The position numbers and the translations under genes were made by a program. DNA of 27,836 nucleotides, from positions 1 through 27,836 of IMG/VR virus record IMGVR_UViG_3300037231_000280. The stretch is one strand, 5' to 3'. Position 1 is the stretch's first letter; each line of letters starts with the position of its first letter. Under the pieces are notes generated by a model. It saw only the letters and a list, made by a program, of their open reading frames with translations. It was not told the DNA's origin and made no database searches. Positions 1 through 4,995 of the stretch are shown piece after piece. This stretch comes from a virus.

Positions 1-1104
1 CTACGCCCAGCGAATCACCTTGTTCCCCTGGTCGAAGCGGACGGCAGGCTTCTTCGGCGGGAGCGCCTGGACAAGCGCCGGCATCGACTGCGCTGTCGCG
101 CGTTTGGACATCATCGAGATGGTCGTATAGTGCTGCTGCATCTTCGCGCTAATGTGTCCTGCAAACGCCATGATGATCGCGATCGGCACGCCCTCGGTCG
201 CCATGTTGGTAATCGCCGTGTGGCGAAGATCGTACGGCCGCAGCCACTCCAGCCCAGCTGCAGTTCTTATCTTCTCCCAGTCGGTATAGATGCCCCAGCG
301 CGTCATCGGCTGGGCAGGGTTGCAGATGTGGTTGGAATCGAAGCCATACGGGAAGACGTAGTGCGCCGGCGCATGAGAGCCAAGACGCCTCGCCCGATCC
401 TGCAGCCAGCTTGCGGCTTCGATCGCGTCTTCCTTCTCGATGGGGATCGTGCGATTCCGGAACTTATTCTTCGAAGCGGCAGGCCCTACGCGGAAGGTCA
501 GGTGCTGGAGATTGATGTCTTCGATGCGGCTCATACGCATCTCGATGGTGGAAGCGCAGGTGCGGAGGGCCAGCACGCTGTAGTGGTAGATCCATCGCCA
601 GTCCTCGCGGGATTGCATCACGTCGAGCAAAACACTCTGCTGATCGCTGTCCATTGCCCGGGGGATGTCGATGATCTCCTGCGGCAGTTGTCGAAAGGCT
701 TTCTCGAGGGCGTCGTCCCAGACGCGCGCCTCCCTGAGCATCCGAATGAGCAGGGAGACTTCCTTTCGAATACGGTTCTGTCCGCACGGCTTCTTCCAGG
801 GAGCATGGCCGAGAGCTCGCTCATCCTGGAAGACGCGGATGTTGCCGTCGTGAATGTCGCCCAACCGCATCCGGCCAAAGAACTTGTCCAGGGCCTTGGC
901 ATATTCGCGATAGGTACGCTCTGATTCTTTCGTGATGTAGCGAACGCATGAGTCCTGCCCCTCATTGACGATGCGGGCGGAGAGCCAGCCCTCAAAGGCT
1001 GGCATGAAGTTCATCTCCGCCAGCGGACTATCGCTGCGGACCAGACTTCGAGATTGACATGCAGGACAGTCTATATGCCCTGGAGAGTGCTCAGGCTGCG
1101 GCAT
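1..1104 (-). CDS. int: Phage tyrosine recombinase (integrase), atypical active site
   Basis: A 367-aa tyrosine recombinase that would integrate and excise the prophage. The first 30 residues carry a CxxC (C13, C16) in a PGHxxCxAC context; residues about 31-145 fit a helical core-binding domain; the catalytic domain follows. Visible active-site positions are K212 (beta-hairpin Lys), Y291-D-L-R294-H295 (box II, with Tyr in place of the usual first His), H317 in AGHIS, and nucleophile Y326. The box I arginine is missing: the block TCASTIE aligns with the usual TGLRxxE and puts S185 at the Arg position. The ATG at 1104 is the first start after an in-frame stop at 1120-1122; no clear Shine-Dalgarno (SD) sequence precedes it, and M31 is an alternative. 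The stop lies at the window edge, so the likely flanking att site is outside. Family assignment is confident; activity is uncertain because of S185. Confidence 0.9.
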   Translation of the reverse strand: MPQPEHSPGHIDCPACQSRSLVRSDSPLAEMNFMPAFEGWLSARIVNEGQDSCVRYITKESERTYREYAKALDKFFGRMRLGDIHDGNIRVFQDERALGHAPWKKPCGQNRIRKEVSLLIRMLREARVWDDALEKAFRQLPQEIIDIPRAMDSDQQSVLLDVMQSREDWRWIYHYSVLALRTCASTIEMRMSRIEDINLQHLTFRVGPAASKNKFRNRTIPIEKEDAIEAASWLQDRARRLGSHAPAHYVFPYGFDSNHICNPAQPMTRWGIYTDWEKIRTAAGLEWLRPYDLRHTAITNMATEGVPIAIIMAFAGHISAKMQQHYTTISMMSKRATAQSMPALVQALPPKKPAVRFDQGNKVIRWA

Positions 1105-1393
1105 GGAGGCCGCACACGATCACAGCGAGAGAGAAGAGTGAATATTTTGAGGCCTTTATTTTGCGCGATTCGAGGAAACAATCGGCGGCCTGGGAGAAAC
1201 TCATTGAAGCAGACAGGGGTGAAGCAAACACAGACTGGGCCTCGATACATGCCCGGCAATGCAGATGGCCGGGCGTATGTGCAACGGATATACCTTTGGA
1301 AGGCAACTTAGAACATACACTTTTCGCCAAAGGTTGTACGCTGGGCGCATTTTCTATTGTGGAAAACAAGGGCAACTGATCTGGAGAGGGCAT
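1091..1393 (-). pseudogene. Remnant of a second integrase 5' end
   Basis: This 100-codon reading frame lies directly upstream of the integrase, in another frame. Its residues 39-77 (about 1163-1279) align without a gap to residues 6-44 of the integrase: both share H-x-PGH-x-x-C-x-A-C and then M-x-F-x-x-A, and I count 14 identities in 39. After residue 77 the similarity stops and the frame ends in an unrelated hydrophobic stretch just inside the integrase start. The parsimonious reading is the broken N-terminus of an older integrase, replaced downstream by the present one. It could instead be a short expressed peptide or a leader that affects integrase expression. No SD is seen before its ATG. 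Confidence 0.5.
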
Positions 1394-1404
1394 GCGAGAT
1401 AGCC

Positions 1405-1416
1405 TCGACTAGTCGA
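1405..1416. promoter_or_regulatory. 12-bp perfect palindrome next to the operator array
   Basis: TCGACTAGTCGA is its own reverse complement. It sits between the integrase-side remnant and the GTATATAC array, in the divergent control region. It may be a regulator binding site or a recombinase arm site; the sequence alone does not decide. Confidence 0.3.
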
Positions 1417-1420
1417 ATTT

Positions 1421-1464
1421 GTATATACGTGTATATACACGAAAGCAACCCCCTGTGTATATAC
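1421..1464. promoter_or_regulatory. Triple GTATATAC operator array
   Basis: Three copies of the self-complementary octamer GTATATAC start at 1421, 1431 and 1457. The first two are exactly 10 bp apart, one helical turn; the third begins 12 bp before the ATG of the RHH gene at 1469. RHH repressors typically bind short palindromic sites arranged in tandem, so this looks like the autoregulatory operator of the adjacent gene. The TATATA cores could also act as -10 elements in either direction. The role is inferred; the repeats are seen directly. Confidence 0.6.
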
Positions 1465-1468
1465 GCGT

Positions 1469-1690
1469 ATGGACGATATCGATATAGTTGCCCATATGAA
1501 GCGAGACAAAACCTTTCTTATACGCGTCTCCGCCGAGGAGCTTGAGCTAGCCGAGGCCTACCGCACCCACAATGGGCTCAGATCGTCTTCCGACGCTTTC
1601 CGCGATGCGCTGAAGAATGATGCTGCCAGGCTGGGAATTAGCGTTCCAAAGAAAGTGGCCCCGCAAAAGCACCGAACCCCACGCGGCTGA
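1469..1690 (+). CDS. Ribbon-helix-helix DNA-binding regulator
   Basis: A 73-aa protein, transcribed away from the integrase. Residues about 14-56 fit the RHH fold: a beta strand (KTFLIRVS), a helix (AEELELAEAYRTH), a turn rich in Ser (LRSSS), and a second helix (DAFRDALKNDAARLG). The basic C-terminus (KKVAPQKHRTPRG) may contact DNA. Such proteins act as dimers that place the strand in the major groove. The ATG at 1469 lies a few bases after the third GTATATAC repeat; M10 at 1496 would still keep the whole fold and sit farther from the operator. Likely an autorepressor controlling this island and perhaps integrase; an antitoxin is possible, but no toxin partner is visible. Confidence 0.7.
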   Translation: MDDIDIVAHMKRDKTFLIRVSAEELELAEAYRTHNGLRSSSDAFRDALKNDAARLGISVPKKVAPQKHRTPRG

Positions 1691-1746
1691 CCCAAAGGCG
1701 CGCCGACTATCCGCTGAATATACGCACAAGACCCTAGGCTGGATGG

Positions 1747-1908
1747 ATGGCGAAGATGACCGCGATCACCCTGAAGCTGAGCGCCAAGCAGCTTCGCGAC
1801 CTTGCGAAACTTGAGGGCAAGATGGGGCTCGATCGCAGCGCCGTCATCCGCCTCGCGATTGCGCGACTGGTGGAAGAGGAAGACAATCGCAAGCCTGTGC
1901 GGCCCTGA
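1747..1908 (+). CDS. Second small ribbon-helix-helix protein
   Basis: A 53-aa ORF starting at the ATG at 1747, just 56 bp after the first RHH gene and on the same strand. It reads as strand TAITLKLS, helix AKQLRDLAKLEGKMG, turn LDRS, helix AVIRLAIARLVEEEDN, which is a textbook RHH layout with no spare residues. The pair may form a two-gene regulatory operon, or the second protein may be an accessory or heterodimer partner. The upstream SD is weak. The fold call rests on pattern only, but the strand/helix/helix spacing and the coding quality make it better than chance. Confidence 0.6.
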   Translation: MAKMTAITLKLSAKQLRDLAKLEGKMGLDRSAVIRLAIARLVEEEDNRKPVRP

Positions 1909-1959
1909 TCTACAAGCACCAGCGATTCATGCTCGACTCACTTCACACAAACGCACAAT

Positions 1960-2003
1960 GAGCCCCGCGCACACCCCAGGACTGCGGGTGCGCAACGGGG
2001 CTC
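1960..2003. terminator. Strong hairpin after the RHH genes
   Basis: An imperfect inverted repeat: AGCCCC (1961-1966) pairs with GGGGCT (1997-2002), and GCGCAC (1967-1972) with GTGCGC (1988-1993), leaving an AAC bulge. It begins about 50 bp after the stop of the second RHH gene and probably ends that transcript. It lacks a T-run, so Rho-independent action is not assured. Apart from this hairpin, I see nothing in 1909-2134. Confidence 0.4.
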
Positions 2004-2134
2004 CGGTGCGGCTCTGGCGATTCTCCGCGACCTCCTTTCCTCTCCGAATTGAGTAGATTTAGCTGCTGCTTGTTACGGTGAAGTGATGACCACGTTCTCC
2101 AGCGGAGCGCACCCGGCGCTGTAGAATTGCTGCC

Positions 2135-2281
2135 ATGGTGAAGCGCTGGTTAGCCGTCTTAAAGCTGTTCTTCTCTCGCGAAGCTGCTCTCTGCTCGAAA
2201 TGCAGCGGAGTGATCGGCTCGACCGCAGATTGCCCTACATGCGAGAAGTGGCGTGGCCATGAGCAAGCTGCATCGCTCTAG
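2135..2281 (+). CDS. 48-aa zinc-ribbon-like peptide
   Basis: A short ORF from the ATG at 2135 with a basic/hydrophobic start (MVKRWLAVLKLFF) followed by CSKC and CPTC spaced by nine residues (C20, C23, C33, C36). Two CxxC knuckles suggest a small treble-clef or zinc-ribbon fold; the hydrophobic N-terminus could touch a membrane. It is the third small plus-strand gene of the island and runs head-on into the late operon. No convincing SD is visible. Function unknown; the case for coding rests on the two knuckles. Confidence 0.4.
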   Translation: MVKRWLAVLKLFFSREAALCSKCSGVIGSTADCPTCEKWRGHEQAASL

Positions 2282-2283
2282 CG

Positions 2284-2334
2284 CTAGTAGCTCGTGCAGA
2301 AAGACAAACCACCCGCGCCGGATACAGTCAAGTG
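2284..2334 (-). pseudogene. Relic of a tail fibre 3' end
   Basis: Read on the minus strand this segment encodes LTVSGAGGLSFCTSY and a stop, closely matching the last residues of the intact fibre (ITITNPAVGGMIFTGICTSY). At DNA level, 2285-2300 and 2384-2399 share 15 of 16 bases, and the GGGTGG and TCTTTC blocks upstream also match, with a 9-nt in-frame length difference. An in-frame stop at 2335-2337 closes it upstream. It is best explained as the leftover 3' end of an earlier fibre gene. Confidence 0.55.
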
Positions 2335-2382
2335 CTATGTCTATGAGTGCCACGTGGATCTCCGAAGGTGTAAACTTCCTAG

Positions 2383-4974
2383 TTAGTAGCTGGTGCAGAT
2401 TCCAGTGAAGATCATTCCACCCACGGCAGGGTTGGTGATGGTGATCTGGTCTGTTCCCGTTGCCGATACATAAACCGCATTTGGGGCTGTATCGTTGGTC
2501 AGCGCGGAGCTGTTGACTGGGTTAGGCAGACTGCAATGACCAGTTGGAAGCATTCCTGGCAGTGTCACAACATTCGTTGTCGGTGGTGAGGCTACGGGAC
2601 CAACGCTGACTGATAGGGCAAGCGTTCCTGTAGAAATCGAATAGCCGTATGCACTTGTAGAGGGCGCACCTGTGTTGTAAGCCCAACTACCGGTGGTGCT
2701 GTTGTAACCTACCAGTGCTCCTGACGTCTCTGAAACAAGAATGTAGTTCGTAGCCGCTACAGTTGGAGCCGTGAAAGCTGTGCCTGCCACAAAGGTTTGA
2801 GTGCATGGCGCAGTGCAGGTGGTAGGGGTGACTGTGAAATAACTGCTTGAACTAGCCATCTCATAGTAGTTTCCAGTCGTGTTGTTCTCAATGTATACGG
2901 TGATTGGTGTTGTGCCATTCGGACTGGTGTTGAACCCTATGCTTATGGAATTTATCTGGCCGTTTGCTCCTAATGCTGTCGGCAACAGGCTGTAGTATCC
3001 ACCGTTGATCGAACTGTTCATCGTTGGGATAGTCCCTATTGTTGACGACGATCCTGATGTCGAGGAGGTAGTTACCGTATAAGGCAGCACAACCTTAGTT
3101 GTGTTGCTGGGTACAGCCTGAATTGTCGCCTCGAATGCTTGAGCCAGATGTACGTGACCTAAAGGGCCTGGATGTAGCGGTGCAGCTCCACCAGACATTT
3201 CCGCAGCCGTGGCGAGCATGTAATTTTCATCATAGGCAATGCGAACATCACCGCCGTCTCCGGCAATGAGCGCCGCGTTGACAAGCACGTCAGATGTGTA
3301 CTGTGCGATGGTGGCCGGCGTGGAAATTGCGCCCGTGGGGCCTTGGTTTGGAACTTGGCCGACTGCGATGGTAGGTGCGGAGTAATAGGGATTGGCCGGG
3401 ATGGAGCCAACACCAACAATGCCCACGGTGCCGCTCACCCAAGTGAAGGCAACGGTGTGTGTCCCGGCAGCTACCGGATAGCGGCCCGCCAGAGCTACGG
3501 ACGCGGTGCCGCCGTTCTGCGTTGCAATGGCCGGAGTGGTGGTGGTGGAGAATGGCCCTTGAGCCGTGCCGCCATCCACGGACAAGGTGAAGCTGCCCGC
3601 CGTGCCATCCTTGATGAACTGCCACACATAAATTGGGTTGCCAGTGGTGACGATGGTTGCCGTCTGCACGCCGGTGGCCGTCATGGTTGCTTGTGCCACG
3701 CCGTTGGTTGTCACGGACGCCGCGCTGTTAGCGCCGGAGGTGTTCACATACGCGCTGTTTCCCGGCAGGACCTTGTTTTCAAGGGGCACCGCCAGCCACG
3801 CAAGTACCGCTTGCTGGCAGGTGTTGAAGACTGCCTCATAGCTGCCCACGCCCTTCACATCGGCGTCATTGGTGCCGATCATCAACGTGTACAAGTTAGA
3901 TGTGGCTTGGACGGGCTGGTCAGTGGTGACGTTGGGCGTAATCTGCAAGGGCCAAAGGTCGCACGCTTGGTCACCAGAGATGGCGCGGTCATACAAGGTG
4001 ACGCCAAAGTCCTGTGACATCAGGTAGCCATACATCGTGGTTGCAGGCGAAGCAAGCCCGTAGCCCATAGAGATTGAGTCACCTAGCACCACAAGTTTGG
4101 CTCCGTGGGTGAGGCGCTTCTGTATGCCATTAGGCAGGCGGGCAGAGGAGATGACGCCACTGGTGATATTGGCGGCATTGGCTGCCGCTGCCCGTTCGGC
4201 AGAGACGGCGGACGTGGCAAAGGTTTGAGCGGCGGTCAAGCTCGTGGCGATGGCGCTTGTGGCAAAAGTCTCCGCCGTGGACTGCGCCGTCGCCGCCACT
4301 CCCGCCCCATCATAGGCCGAGGTCGCCGTCATCGCAGCAGAGCCCAGCACGTTCGATGATGCGCCAGACGGCAGCTGCACCGCGCCTTGCAACGAGGTGG
4401 TGGCTGCCGGGAGCTGGGCTGGCAAAGCCGTGCCCGTGAGACCAGAGAAGGCGGTCGCTCCCGAGCCAGAGCCGGCCGCCCCCGTTGCACCTGTCGGGCC
4501 TGCGGGCCCCGCTGGCCCGGTCGGTCCCGCCTGCTCCACCACCAGCGCCGCAAGGTTCGGCGTGTAGGTGTCGAAGTCCCACGCGCTGCCGCTGGGCTGG
4601 ATGCAGCTATAGCCGGGGAACGGGATCTGGCGGCCGGTAAGGTTGCTGATCAACGTAACGCTGTAGCAGACGTTCACTGGCGAGGTGAGCGACGTATCCG
4701 CCAGCTGGATGCTGAAGGCTCCGGCGGTGACCGTGGTGGAGACGGCATAGGCAATCGCCTGGCCGCCCGTTCCGCCTGCCCGGAAGGAGATGGGAGCGCC
4801 GGCGGCGTTCGCCGGCTGAAAGCGGATGGTGGCGTTGGTGACAAGTGTGCCCGTAGCATCATGCAGCAGCGAGCTGCTGACGATCGTGTATCCAGCCGTT
4901 TGCGCAGACGCAGCTGCAGCGCCAAACGCGCACAGAAGGGCCAAAGCTGCGGAGCGCAGCATCTTGTGTTTCAT
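2383..4974 (-). CDS. Tail fibre with signal peptide, collagen-like stalk and SGNH hydrolase domain
   Basis: An 863-aa protein after a perfect SD (AAAGGAG, 6 bp before the ATG). Residues 1-25 look like a Sec signal peptide (basic start, hydrophobic core, ASA-Q cleavage), odd for a virion part. Residues 26-145 form a beta-rich head, 148-170 is a Gly-Pro/Ala-Thr collagen-like run, and 180-285 is helical, Ala-rich stalk. The SGNH/GDSL esterase domain has GDS (S300), SGD (333-335), GTND (367-370) and HPGPLGH (H601); the usual Asp three residues before the His is Ala598. A beta-rich insertion (about 400-540) splits the hydrolase. Residues 620-863 form a Ser/Thr-rich C-terminal region. As the last late gene next to the tail-tip gene it probably binds or deacylates host surface glycans. 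Domain call strong; virion location inferred. Confidence 0.8.
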   Translation of the reverse strand: MKHKMLRSAALALLCAFGAAAASAQTAGYTIVSSSLLHDATGTLVTNATIRFQPANAAGAPISFRAGGTGGQAIAYAVSTTVTAGAFSIQLADTSLTSPVNVCYSVTLISNLTGRQIPFPGYSCIQPSGSAWDFDTYTPNLAALVVEQAGPTGPAGPAGPTGATGAAGSGSGATAFSGLTGTALPAQLPAATTSLQGAVQLPSGASSNVLGSAAMTATSAYDGAGVAATAQSTAETFATSAIATSLTAAQTFATSAVSAERAAAANAANITSGVISSARLPNGIQKRLTHGAKLVVLGDSISMGYGLASPATTMYGYLMSQDFGVTLYDRAISGDQACDLWPLQITPNVTTDQPVQATSNLYTLMIGTNDADVKGVGSYEAVFNTCQQAVLAWLAVPLENKVLPGNSAYVNTSGANSAASVTTNGVAQATMTATGVQTATIVTTGNPIYVWQFIKDGTAGSFTLSVDGGTAQGPFSTTTTPAIATQNGGTASVALAGRYPVAAGTHTVAFTWVSGTVGIVGVGSIPANPYYSAPTIAVGQVPNQGPTGAISTPATIAQYTSDVLVNAALIAGDGGDVRIAYDENYMLATAAEMSGGAAPLHPGPLGHVHLAQAFEATIQAVPSNTTKVVLPYTVTTSSTSGSSSTIGTIPTMNSSINGGYYSLLPTALGANGQINSISIGFNTSPNGTTPITVYIENNTTGNYYEMASSSSYFTVTPTTCTAPCTQTFVAGTAFTAPTVAATNYILVSETSGALVGYNSTTGSWAYNTGAPSTSAYGYSISTGTLALSVSVGPVASPPTTNVVTLPGMLPTGHCSLPNPVNSSALTNDTAPNAVYVSATGTDQITITNPAVGGMIFTGICTSY

Positions 4975-4995
4975 GGTGATCTCCTTTGAGAATGG

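Noticed and set aside
1-60. Attachment site next to the integrase stop
   Set aside because: The integrase reading frame fills the window edge; without the other end of the prophage no att repeat can be shown.
130-924. A 264-codon plus-strand frame opposite the integrase
   Set aside because: The minus-strand integrase is unambiguous; this frame has no motif and no start signal.
1054-1379. Plus-strand frames across the integrase start
   Set aside because: They are antisense to the integrase start and the integrase relic and lack motifs.
2159-2353. A 64-codon minus-strand frame upstream of the integrase island
   Set aside because: It runs antisense to the zinc-ribbon peptide and in a different frame from the fibre relic, with no motif.
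2294-2386. A 30-codon plus-strand frame from a GTG with a few Cys/His
   Set aside because: It is antisense to the fibre relic and the fibre stop, so its sequence is explained by that duplication.
4450-4530. Repetitive DNA near the fibre stalk
   Set aside because: It is explained by the Gly-Pro-Thr/Ala codon pattern of the collagen-like stretch, not by a separate repeat element.
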